The notes below the pieces were generated by a model. That model was not told where the DNA came from, made no database searches, and was given only the letters and a program-made list of their open reading frames with translations. From a virus, in IMG/VR virus record IMGVR_UViG_3300034073_000856, positions 1 to 31,725 of that record: 31,725 nucleotides of DNA; one strand, given 5' to 3'. A program made the translations under genes and the position numbers. Below, one piece after another: positions 22,457 to 29,216 of this stretch; the stretch's first letter is position 1; every line of letters begins with the position of its first letter.

Positions 22457-23648
22457 TGTACTGGAAGCAGCACAAGATAGAATTTCAAAAACATTTGATG
22501 AGTTTGAAAAAATATATCTGTCATTTAGTGCTGGTAAAGACAGTACGGTGATGTTGCATCTTGTTATGCAAGAAGCCATTAAAAGAAAACGAAAGATAGG
22601 ATTGCTATTGATTGATTTAGAAGGACAATATAAGATGACTATTGAACACGCAATATCTTGCTATGATATGTATTCTGAATACATTGATCCATATTGGGTT
22701 TGTCTTCCAATACATTTACGAAATGCCGTATCCGTATTTGAAACACATTGGATGTGTTGGGACAAAGACAAGAAAGATTCATGGATAAGAGAACCATATC
22801 AAAACTCAATAACAGATTACAATTACTTCCCATTTTTTCACGAGGGAATGGAGTTTGAAGAGTTTGTCCCTGAGTTTGGCAAATGGTATTCACAAGGGAA
22901 ACCATGTGCTTGTTTTGTTGGAATTAGAACCGATGAATCATTGAACCGATATAGAACAATAGCCAGTCGGCACAAAACAAGATTTAACAATTATCAATGG
23001 ACAACACTAGTGTGCGATGATGTATACAACATTTACCCAATTTATGACTGGAAGACAGCAGACCTTTGGAAATGGCATTATGACAATAAGCAATACCCAC
23101 ATAACAAATTATATGACTTGATGCATCAAGCAGGATTAAAACCTTCTCAAATGAGAATCTGTCAACCATATGGAGATGACCAAAGAAGGGGATTGTGGTT
23201 GTTTCATTTAATTGAACCAGAAACTTGGGCAAAGGTTGTTGCTCGTGTAAATGGTGCAAATAGCGGTGCTTTATATGTCAATGAATCAGGAAACATAAAT
23301 GGATATAGAAAAATATCTAAACCAGAAGGCCACACTTGGGAATCATTTGCGAGGCTTCTAATTAATTCTATGCCACCTAAAACTAAAGAACATTACGAAG
23401 GTAAAGTCACGGTATTTGTAAAATGGTGGATGGAAAGAGGCTATCCGTCAGGAATACCAGATGAAGCCGATTATAAGTTGGAACAAGATAGAAAAGTTCC
23501 TTCGTGGAGAAGGGTTTGCAAATCACTATTGAGAAATGATTATTGGTGCAAAGGTTTGTCTTTCACACAACACAAAAGCGAAGCCTATCAAAAATATCTT
23601 GACTTACAGAAAAGAAGAAAAGAACAATGGAATCTAAAACTATTTTAA
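22431..23648 (+). CDS. ibrA: IbrA-like PP-loop protein (PAPS reductase family, DUF3440)
   Basis: A 405-residue protein. The PP-loop ATP pyrophosphatase motif is SFSAGKDS at 31-38. The C-terminal third has the DUF3440 pattern (YPSGIPDEADY; PSWRRVCKSLLRNDYWCKGL). The enzyme would activate a substrate by adenylation, as PP-loop proteins do. The active-site ECG-x-H tail of CysH-type PAPS reductases is absent, so sulfate assimilation is unlikely. IbrA of E. coli prophages acts with IbrB to raise expression of immunoglobulin-binding genes; the chemistry is not established. DndC of phosphorothioate DNA modification belongs to the same superfamily. The next gene encodes the IbrB-like partner two bases away. 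Confidence 0.82.
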   Translation: MTKLRLNFNVLEAAQDRISKTFDEFEKIYLSFSAGKDSTVMLHLVMQEAIKRKRKIGLLLIDLEGQYKMTIEHAISCYDMYSEYIDPYWVCLPIHLRNAVSVFETHWMCWDKDKKDSWIREPYQNSITDYNYFPFFHEGMEFEEFVPEFGKWYSQGKPCACFVGIRTDESLNRYRTIASRHKTRFNNYQWTTLVCDDVYNIYPIYDWKTADLWKWHYDNKQYPHNKLYDLMHQAGLKPSQMRICQPYGDDQRRGLWLFHLIEPETWAKVVARVNGANSGALYVNESGNINGYRKISKPEGHTWESFARLLINSMPPKTKEHYEGKVTVFVKWWMERGYPSGIPDEADYKLEQDRKVPSWRRVCKSLLRNDYWCKGLSFTQHKSEAYQKYLDLQKRRKEQWNLKLF

Positions 23649-23649
23649 T

Positions 23650-24321
23650 ATGAACATAAACATTGAAGCCAGAATGCTCGTAAATCAAATCGCAGCATTA
23701 CCAGAACCAGAAAGAATTGACATTATCAATCAAATAAGATTGATGATCCACGAAGTAAGTCCAATGAAAAACGAACCAGTTGATTGTGTTCTTTGGGTGA
23801 AAAATGACAGCGTTTACGCAAACGATTATAACCCAAACTCAGTTGCTCCACCTGAAATGAAGTTACTTGAACACTCAATACAAGAGGATGGTTACACTCA
23901 GCCAATCGTAACAATGAAACAAGAAATAGGTCGTGAAGTTATTGATGGCTTTCACAGACATCGTGTTGGAAAAGAAAGTGAATTAATACAAAGTAGAGTT
24001 CATGGATATTTGCCAGTTGTTACTATTAATGAACACAGAACAGATAGAAGCGATAGAATGGCTTCAACAATACGCCACAATCGTGCAAGAGGTAAACATA
24101 AAGTTGAATCTATGTCTGAGATTGTTCTTGAATTAAAACGCAGAAATTGGTCTGATCAGAAAATATCTAAGGAACTCGGTATGGACGCTGATGAGGTTTT
24201 AAGATTATATCAAATTACTGGATTAGCAGATATGTTCAAAGATCATGAATTCACTCAAGCGTGGGAGGTTGATTTGATAGATGAATCAGATTCTATTGAA
24301 ACATACGAAGAAAATGTATAG
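23650..24321 (+). CDS. ibrB: IbrB-like ParB-domain protein
   Basis: A 223-residue protein. The ParB/sulfiredoxin-fold motifs are visible as YANDYNPN (56-63), a helix with SIQEDGYTQPIV (76-87), and VIDGFHRHRVGKE (97-109), where classical ParB has GERRxxA. Residues about 155-198 form an HTH (SMSEIVLELKRRNWSDQKIS, then KELGMDADEVLRLY). It begins two bases after the IbrA-like gene, so the pair is translationally linked. The fold can bind nucleotides, and members include nucleases and kinases. The function here is unknown. Confidence 0.82.
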   Translation: MNINIEARMLVNQIAALPEPERIDIINQIRLMIHEVSPMKNEPVDCVLWVKNDSVYANDYNPNSVAPPEMKLLEHSIQEDGYTQPIVTMKQEIGREVIDGFHRHRVGKESELIQSRVHGYLPVVTINEHRTDRSDRMASTIRHNRARGKHKVESMSEIVLELKRRNWSDQKISKELGMDADEVLRLYQITGLADMFKDHEFTQAWEVDLIDESDSIETYEENV

Positions 24322-24330
24322 CCAATTTGT

Positions 24331-24338
24331 TATCTTTG
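24331..24338 (+). promoter_or_regulatory. Promoter-like TATCTTTG box before the structured RNA
   Basis: TATCTTTG, identical to the -7 boxes at 18875 and 21450, lies 9 bases after the stop of the IbrB-like gene. No TTG is found 18 bases upstream, so the promoter is less certain. Transcription from it would start near 24345. Confidence 0.5.
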
Positions 24339-24344
24339 CTATAT

Positions 24345-24451
24345 AAAAATACAGATAGTTCACTACCGAGAGAGAGTCGGTTTAGAACAGAATACTTTTG
24401 CCCGTTGTGGTCAGGTGTCTCTCTCACGCCTGACTGCTTCGGGCTTTTTTT
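24345..24451 (+). ncRNA. Candidate structured RNA or attenuator with kissing loops
   Basis: Between the box at 24331 and the next gene are two hairpins. Hairpin 1 has stem CCGA (24366-24369)/TCGG (24377-24380) with loop GAGAGAG. Hairpin 2 has an outer stem GCCCG (24400-24404)/CGGGC (24440-24444), an internal loop, an inner stem GTCAGGTG (24410-24417)/CGCCTGAC (24427-24434), and loop TCTCTCTCA (24418-24426). Seven T follow (24445-24451). The loops are complementary over 7 bases. The same terminator loop is also complementary to the start-codon region of the next gene. It could be a small RNA of about 105 nt, or a leader that controls the replication operon. Confidence 0.6.
24400..24451 (+). 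terminator. Intrinsic terminator with long two-part stem
   Basis: The outer 5-bp and inner 8-bp stems (one G-U pair) are separated by a 5x5 internal loop and followed directly by seven T. The T-run touches the ATG of the next gene (24452), so transcripts entering from the IbrB side would end one base before that coding region unless read-through occurs. Confidence 0.8.
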
Positions 24452-24997
24452 ATGAGAGAATCAATGATCATCTATCGGTCTTTTTATGAGGCCATCAAAG
24501 ACCTACCAGCAGAAGATGCTGCAAAGGTTTACAACGCTATTTTTGACTATGGTTTAAATGGCAATGCACAACAGTTGTCAGGTATAGCCTTGACAATCTT
24601 CACCTTAATCAAGCCACAACTTGATGCAAACATTCGGAAGTTTGAGAATGGAACAAAGGGAGGAAGACCTAAAAAAGAAACCAAACCAAAACCTAAACCA
24701 AAGCAAGACGAAAGCAAACCAGAAGGCAATGTAAATGATAATGTAGAATTAGAATGTAAATCAGAATATAAAGAGTGGTTTGATTTATGGTTTGCATATA
24801 AGTCAGAAAAGCGACAGACATACAAACCGATTGCGAAGAAGCAGTTGATTCGTTCAATGGAATCCAAGTACACACCAGCACAATTCAAGGCAGCAGTTGA
24901 GTATTCTATTTCTAACAATTACCAAGGTATCTTTGAACCCAAACAAGAAGCCAAACCAGAGGCTCGTTCTCCTCAATACAAAAAAGCCACACTATGA
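24452..24997 (+). CDS. DUF6291-like replication-region protein
   Basis: A 181-residue protein. The N-terminal 70 residues (SFYEAIKDLPAEDAAKVYNA; YGLNGNAQQLSGIALTIFTL) follow the pattern of the DUF6291 family common in phages and prophages near replication genes. The centre is a Lys/Pro-rich linker (PKKETKPKPKPKQDES), and the C-terminal part is a helical domain with EWFDLWFAYKSEKRQ. It precedes and overlaps dnaB, so it may be the helicase loader or origin-binding partner. ATG 24464 is an alternative start, since 24452 abuts the T-run of the terminator. Confidence 0.7.
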   Translation: MRESMIIYRSFYEAIKDLPAEDAAKVYNAIFDYGLNGNAQQLSGIALTIFTLIKPQLDANIRKFENGTKGGRPKKETKPKPKPKQDESKPEGNVNDNVELECKSEYKEWFDLWFAYKSEKRQTYKPIAKKQLIRSMESKYTPAQFKAAVEYSISNNYQGIFEPKQEAKPEARSPQYKKATL

Positions 24998-26208
24998 CCC
25001 ATTCAATGTACATAATGGCAGCAGCGTTCTGGGACGAAAGGACTCGGCTCAGATTGCTCTCCGCAAATGCTCGTTGGTTTGATTCACCGATTGACAAAGC
25101 CATTGAGCGAATCCAATCCCTTTATCTTGATCACAAACCTCTTGATAATACCAACATGCTGATTGCTTTGAAAGGAACGATGCCAATCAAAGACCTTGTT
25201 GCCTTGCAAGGAATGGCGGCAGGATATGACTTGGTGGATGTTTATCTCAATGAATTAGCAAAGAAATACCAGCACCAAAAAATCATCTTGGGACTCTCGG
25301 CTATTGACAAAGAGAAAGACATCGTTGAGCAGTTGACCAAGTTAATCTCAAACACAACCATTCAGATTGAGCGAGAGCCTATAACTTCACGAAAGGCATT
25401 GAACAAGGCTTGTGATGACATCTGCGCAGCCTTTGAACGTCAAGACGCTACAAACGGAATGATGACGGGCTGGAGATACCTTGACAAATATCTTGGAGGA
25501 TGGAACAGAGGTGACCTGATTATTTGCGCAGGAAGACCGGGGATGGGTAAATCAGCCATCGCAATGACTTGGGCTTTGGAAGCATCCAAGCGATACAAGG
25601 TTCTTTTTCTTTCTCTTGAGATGTCAGTTGACCAATTAGCCCGAAGGATTCTGACCCACGAGACGCACATTGAGAACTACAAAATCCGCAGCAACTCCCT
25701 TTCACAAGGTCACATTGACCGGATAGTTGACTACACGATCTCTGACTTCCCAGTTTTGTGGTTGGATGATGACACCTCAATCCGCATTGACAAACTGCTT
25801 GGCAAGTTGAAAATCCATCAGCAGAAGAACGGGCTTGACCTTTTGGTCATTGACTACATACAACTCATGAAAGGCACAAAACAGAACCGCCAAGAGGAGG
25901 TTGCTGAAATCTCTCGCAACCTTAAACTCATAGCCAAAGAACTTGGAATCTGCATCATCGCTCTTTCACAACTCTCACGAGCGGTTGAGCAGCGAAGCGA
26001 ACACAGACCTCTCCTTTCTGATTTAAGAGAATCTGGAGCGATAGAACAAGACGCTGATGCGATTCTTTTTCCTTTCCGACCTTGCTACTACCAAGACGAA
26101 AAACCCGACACCGAAGATGCTGAACTCATCATTGCCAAAAACCGACACGGAGAATGTGTGACCATAGATGTCAAGTTCACAGGTTCACTTACAAAATTCA
26201 CAGAATGA
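24994..26208 (+). CDS. dnaB: Replicative DNA helicase (DnaB-like)
   Basis: A 404-residue protein of the DnaB family. The N-terminal helical domain (1-120) is slightly short. The RecA-like domain has a Walker A motif GRPGMGKS at 180-187, Walker B LLVIDYIQLM at 283-292, and downstream motifs ALSQLSRAVEQR (323-334) and DLRESGAIEQDAD (343-355). It unwinds DNA ahead of the host polymerase; no phage polymerase is present. ATGA overlaps join it to both neighbours. Confidence 0.93.
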   Translation: MTHSMYIMAAAFWDERTRLRLLSANARWFDSPIDKAIERIQSLYLDHKPLDNTNMLIALKGTMPIKDLVALQGMAAGYDLVDVYLNELAKKYQHQKIILGLSAIDKEKDIVEQLTKLISNTTIQIEREPITSRKALNKACDDICAAFERQDATNGMMTGWRYLDKYLGGWNRGDLIICAGRPGMGKSAIAMTWALEASKRYKVLFLSLEMSVDQLARRILTHETHIENYKIRSNSLSQGHIDRIVDYTISDFPVLWLDDDTSIRIDKLLGKLKIHQQKNGLDLLVIDYIQLMKGTKQNRQEEVAEISRNLKLIAKELGICIIALSQLSRAVEQRSEHRPLLSDLRESGAIEQDADAILFPFRPCYYQDEKPDTEDAELIIAKNRHGECVTIDVKFTGSLTKFTE

Positions 26209-26678
26209 AAGACCTATACACAGAAAACACGGAACTCAAAATCCAAAACGCTCGTTTGCTGAAGAAATGCCAAACGCTCTGGTCTAACCTTGCCAACGCT
26301 CGGCAATCCATCAAGGAGTACAAAATGATTCTCCAGGACTTAGAAAACCCGATTGATCAGAATGCTCCTTTGGAAGAGATAGCAAGAGCCGTCAGTACTG
26401 CATCAGGTGTTACCGTATCCGAGATGCGCTCACCCAACCGAGAGAGACACAATGTCATTGCTCGTCAGGTGTTCTTCTATATCGGGAGAAGGGCTGGATT
26501 CTCGTGGATGAAACTCGGTCAATATATGCTGAGAGACCATTCAACCGCTATTCACGGCTATCGTCAAATCAACGATCTAATGTCTTTACCAAAATCCAAC
26601 TTCATTGAAACTCAAACCTACATACACGCCCGTGAAATCTTGGCTGCTCGTGATGAGAAAAGGTATCATGCAATCTGA
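26205..26678 (+). CDS. Stand-alone DnaA domain IV-like protein
   Basis: A 157-residue protein. Residues 1-50 are a charged coiled coil. Residues 57-125 match the DNA-binding domain IV of DnaA: EIARAVSTASGVTVSEMRSP, ARQVFFYIGRRAG, and the signature RDHSTAIHGYRQI (110-122), which corresponds to RDHTTV-H. There is no AAA+ domain. It could bind DnaA-box-like sites at the phage origin, or compete with host DnaA. It overlaps the helicase gene, which supports a role in initiation. Confidence 0.85.
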   Translation: MKDLYTENTELKIQNARLLKKCQTLWSNLANARQSIKEYKMILQDLENPIDQNAPLEEIARAVSTASGVTVSEMRSPNRERHNVIARQVFFYIGRRAGFSWMKLGQYMLRDHSTAIHGYRQINDLMSLPKSNFIETQTYIHAREILAARDEKRYHAI

Positions 26679-26781
26679 CACCTGCTGCGTCACAGAAGCC
26701 CAAATAAAATACTACCGAAAGAAGTACGAGAAAGACGGGTGGATGTTTCACGAGTTAATAAGTTGTGGAAATTTCCAGTAA
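26668..26781 (+). CDS. Possible small protein (37 residues)
   Basis: A 37-residue frame overlapping the previous gene by 11 bases (MQSDTCCVTEAQIKYYRKKY, then EKDGWMFHELISCGNFQ). It fills part of the gap before the sigma-like gene. Short and without family, so uncertain. Confidence 0.4.
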   Translation: MQSDTCCVTEAQIKYYRKKYEKDGWMFHELISCGNFQ

Positions 26782-26802
26782 AAATTCAACAAACTTTGAA
26801 AC

Positions 26803-27372
26803 ATCACAAAGAGCGAGATAATATCTGAACTATCGCAGGAAGAATGGGTGAGGGGTTTTTGCGTAAAGGTCGGCAAAGAACTTGCGTCAGACCTCTATCA
26901 AGAACTCTTCCTCATTCTCTGCGAGAAGCCTGATGAATGGGTGATAGAAAAATATCACTCTGGATACTGGGCAGGTTTCGTGTCTCGCATCATCCTCAAT
27001 CAATACTACGGCAAGAGGACTTCATTTGAGAAGAACTACCTCAGACCGATTGGAATGGAGGACACCAGCACAATAGAAATAGAATCAAACGAGGAGGAAT
27101 ACGATGAGACACATTTCAGATGTATTGAAGCAGTTTTGGCAGGATGTGATTGGTATGAATCCAGAATCTGGGAACTCTGGTCAAAAGGAGACGAGCGAAT
27201 CAAACCAAGATCAGCGAGAGCCATCTCAAGAATCACGGGAATCAGCCGACAAGAAATTCTCGCAGTAGTTAAACGAATCAAAGAACAAATAAACGATGAA
27301 TACACTCTTAGAAATAATCGGAGTCAGTTGCTTGGCAATCATCTTCGTGGCAGAGATAGGTTGGAGGATTAA
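26803..27372 (+). CDS. Sigma-70-like RNA polymerase factor (start uncertain)
   Basis: From GTG 26848 the product has 174 residues. Residues 14-31 (SDLYQELFLILCEKPDEW) and the following YWAGFVSRIILNQYYGKRTS resemble sigma region 2. Residues about 121-147 (SARAISRITGISRQEILAVV) form an HTH like region 4. The protein-like frame continues upstream of the GTG to 26800 (ITKSEIISELSQEEW) without an ATG or GTG, so the true start may be the ATC at 26803, where ATG would be expected, or an ATA at 26818/26821. It may direct host polymerase to phage promoters. The last 25 residues overlap the next gene. A small DNA-binding protein unrelated to sigma is the alternative. Confidence 0.55.
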   Translation: MTKSEIISELSQEEWVRGFCVKVGKELASDLYQELFLILCEKPDEWVIEKYHSGYWAGFVSRIILNQYYGKRTSFEKNYLRPIGMEDTSTIEIESNEEEYDETHFRCIEAVLAGCDWYESRIWELWSKGDERIKPRSARAISRITGISRQEILAVVKRIKEQINDEYTLRNNRSQLLGNHLRGRDRLED

Positions 27373-27511
27373 ACTCAAACCTTTCACTTGCGAACTTTGT
27401 ATGGCTTGGTGGCTTGGCCTCCTTCTCTTTATACCTCTCTACGGATGGTCTGGCATCGCATTTGCCGCACTATCAGGATGGGGAGCAACAACCCTAAACC
27501 GATACTTATGA
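27296..27511 (+). CDS. Small membrane protein with CxxC motif
   Basis: A 71-residue protein with two hydrophobic segments (LLEIIGVSCLAIIFVAEIGW and AWWLGLLLFIPLYGWSGIAF) and FTCELCMAWW between them. The Cys-x-x-Cys plus Trp pattern recalls the DUF1360 type of small membrane proteins found in phages. It overlaps the sigma-like gene by 77 bases in another frame. Confidence 0.6.
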   Translation: MNTLLEIIGVSCLAIIFVAEIGWRIKLKPFTCELCMAWWLGLLLFIPLYGWSGIAFAALSGWGATTLNRYL

Positions 27512-27573
27512 AAGACCTCAAATGGCTGCTCTTTTTGTTAGCCTCTTTTTCCCTTTATAGTTTTGTCCTATGA
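27508..27573 (+). CDS. Membrane micropeptide (21 residues)
   Basis: A 21-residue frame, MKDLKWLLFLLASFSLYSFV plus a final L, consisting of a single hydrophobic segment with a basic N-terminus. It starts in the ATGA overlap of the previous gene and ends in the one of the next gene. Tight tiling on both sides is the main evidence for translation. Confidence 0.5.
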   Translation: MKDLKWLLFLLASFSLYSFVL

Positions 27574-27857
27574 CCTTAGAAGAAATCAACTACATCCTTG
27601 ACCTATCTCCTCTGTTTGCCCAATGGAAGCATAGTGGGTTTTTCCGAGTGACTCCCGAACAAGGAGTTCGCCTCCGCCAAATCTATCAGCAAGAAATGGG
27701 CAGACCAATGCCAACTTGCTCCTCTTGTTTTGTGGAAGCGTTTTACTCGCTTATCATCAGAGCCGAGGGTCTAAAGAAAGAAATTCAACCAGAGATTGAA
27801 GCAGCACAGATAGCAGATGACGAACAACCTACGAAGCGTAGACGAACTCGCAAGTGA
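27570..27857 (+). CDS. Hypothetical protein with basic tail
   Basis: A 95-residue helical protein with CSSC near residue 51 and an Arg/Lys-rich end (TKRRRTRK). Its last 41 bases also encode the start of the next gene in another frame. Small helical proteins of this kind precede terminase genes in related phages; function unknown. Confidence 0.6.
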   Translation: MTLEEINYILDLSPLFAQWKHSGFFRVTPEQGVRLRQIYQQEMGRPMPTCSSCFVEAFYSLIIRAEGLKKEIQPEIEAAQIADDEQPTKRRRTRK

Positions 27858-28359
27858 GGATTGGTTCTTCCAGAAGCCTTGGCTGGTTGTAGGAACTGGG
27901 CATAGTTTGGAAAGATGGAAGCCAACCGATGAGTTCAACATCTGGACTATCAACGCTGCCATTGATGTGACCAAATATGCCGACATCGCTGCTCTGCACG
28001 ATCCAGTCATATACGATAGCCCGACCAAGTTTATCAAGTCACCAATCAACGCTCGGTATATCTTGACAAGAACCTGCTCCACACCAACCACCTCAAACAC
28101 CGTCTTTGTGCAGTTTGCTATTGATCCAAATAAAGGACTACCTGAACACCCAACACACAACTCTTCTGGGTTTGCTTTTTCCTTTCTATGCCAACGAGTC
28201 AAGACAATCTACACAATCGGAATTGACGGAGGCTATGGGGTGTTTACTGGACTATCAAACAACTACCAACAGAACGAGCGCAGAGAGGATTTCAACGCCC
28301 ACAATCACGCTATGGATGTTTATGTTCAAAGGCACGGAACGGAGATAATTCGTCTATGA
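27817..28359 (+). CDS. DUF115/MptE-like protein, possible glycosyl- or pyrophospho-transfer fold
   Basis: A 180-residue protein. WLVVGTGHSLERW (22-34), then IWTINAAIDVTKYADIAALH (42-61) and a late TIYTIGIDGGYGV, follow the GxGxSL-N-D layout of the DUF115 group. That group includes 6-hydroxymethylpterin pyrophosphokinase-like and flagellin- or capsule-modifying glycosyltransferase-like proteins. It overlaps the previous gene by 41 bases and the HNH gene by 4. With the glycosyltransferase 0.9 kb downstream it may form a sugar-modification pair. Substrate unknown. Confidence 0.6.
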   Translation: MTNNLRSVDELASEDWFFQKPWLVVGTGHSLERWKPTDEFNIWTINAAIDVTKYADIAALHDPVIYDSPTKFIKSPINARYILTRTCSTPTTSNTVFVQFAIDPNKGLPEHPTHNSSGFAFSFLCQRVKTIYTIGIDGGYGVFTGLSNNYQQNERREDFNAHNHAMDVYVQRHGTEIIRL

Positions 28360-28616
28360 AGAATCACACGAAAATCTACCTCAAAGAAATGAACTATCAC
28401 GACACCGACTGGATACCTTGCGAGATGTGCGGTCAGACGGCAGTTGATATAAACCACATAGACGCAAGAGGAATGGGAGGGTCAAAGGAGAAGGACTTCA
28501 TTGAGAATTTGATGGCTATGTGTCGCAGTTGTCACATTAGATATGGAGACAAAAAAGAGGAAAAAGCAATGCTCCGAGTTGTTCACTTGGTGAAGATGAG
28601 TCAGCGCAGAAAATAA
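28356..28616 (+). CDS. HNH endonuclease (terminase-associated)
   Basis: An 86-residue HNH nuclease. Zinc-type cysteines C22 and C25 (CEMC), catalytic H34 (NHIDARGMGG), N51 (ENLMAMC), and C56, C59, H60 (CRSCH) are all present. HNH proteins next to terminases assist genome cutting in several cos-type phages. It lies just before the small terminase gene, so a packaging role is likely rather than a homing one. Confidence 0.85.
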   Translation: MKNHTKIYLKEMNYHDTDWIPCEMCGQTAVDINHIDARGMGGSKEKDFIENLMAMCRSCHIRYGDKKEEKAMLRVVHLVKMSQRRK

Positions 28617-28629
28617 AGACAAAACAAAG

Positions 28630-28995
28630 ATGCCCAATAACCCAAAAGCAGTAGACAACCTAAAGCCAATTCAACCAGGTGAAGTGAGGAATCCAAACGG
28701 GAGACCCAAGAAATTCACAACGCTAATGAAGGATAACGGATACAAGTTGGCAGAGGTCAACGATTCCATTCAAGCCATCATGGCAATGAACGAGGAGCAG
28801 ATAAAAGAGGTACTTGAGAATGACGATGCCACGATGCTTGAAAAGACGGTGGCAAAGGCAATCATCAAGTCATTTGAGAAAGGCTCTCTTTATTCTATGG
28901 ACACTCTGCTCTCACGGGTCTACGGCAAACCCAAAGAACAAATTGACGCAACGATTGAACAGAAGGTCATCAAGGTGACCCTTAAACTTGACTAA
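28630..28995 (+). CDS. Small terminase-like protein (DUF5681 type)
   Basis: A 121-residue protein. The N-terminal RNPNGRPKKF (20-29) is the DUF5681 signature common in phage packaging regions. A helical centre and a charged C-terminus (QKVIKVTLKLD) follow. It lies between HNH and the large terminase, with two genes in between. It would recognise the packaging start and recruit the large subunit. Confidence 0.7.
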   Translation: MPNNPKAVDNLKPIQPGEVRNPNGRPKKFTTLMKDNGYKLAEVNDSIQAIMAMNEEQIKEVLENDDATMLEKTVAKAIIKSFEKGSLYSMDTLLSRVYGKPKEQIDATIEQKVIKVTLKLD

Positions 28996-28997
28996 TT

Positions 28998-29216
28998 ATG
29001 GAAAAACTATATTTTGGAAACGGCTGGTCTGATGACTATGGAATGAACATCAGCATCAACATCAAGCAAATTCAAGAGGCCTTGGAATCAGGCAAACTTG
29101 AGATGAACTCCTACGGGGACATCAAACTGAGAATCGGCAAACGCCAAGCACCTCACGAGAAATCCAAGGCTACGCATTTTATTTGTAACCAGAAACCCAA
29201 AGACCTACCCTTTTGA
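28998..29216 (+). CDS. Small hypothetical protein
   Basis: A 72-residue protein with the C-terminal pattern KATHFICNQKPKDLPF, similar to short conserved phage proteins of unknown role. It begins two bases after the small terminase gene, and its stop overlaps the TTG start of the next gene. Confidence 0.6.
   Translation: MEKLYFGNGWSDDYGMNISINIKQIQEALESGKLEMNSYGDIKLRIGKRQAPHEKSKATHFICNQKPKDLPF

Noticed and set aside
22431-23648. Sulfate-assimilation PAPS reductase (auxiliary metabolic gene)
   Set aside because: The ECG-x-H active-site tail of CysH is missing, DUF3440-type sequence is present, and the partner gene is IbrB-like, not a sulfur metabolism gene.
24345-24451. tRNA or tmRNA-like gene
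   Set aside because: No acceptor stem, anticodon arm or T-loop pattern; the folds are two hairpins and a T-tract.
24928-24935. TATCTTTG as an internal promoter
   Set aside because: It lies in the coding region of the DUF6291-like gene with no suitable TTG or nearby start codon; likely chance.
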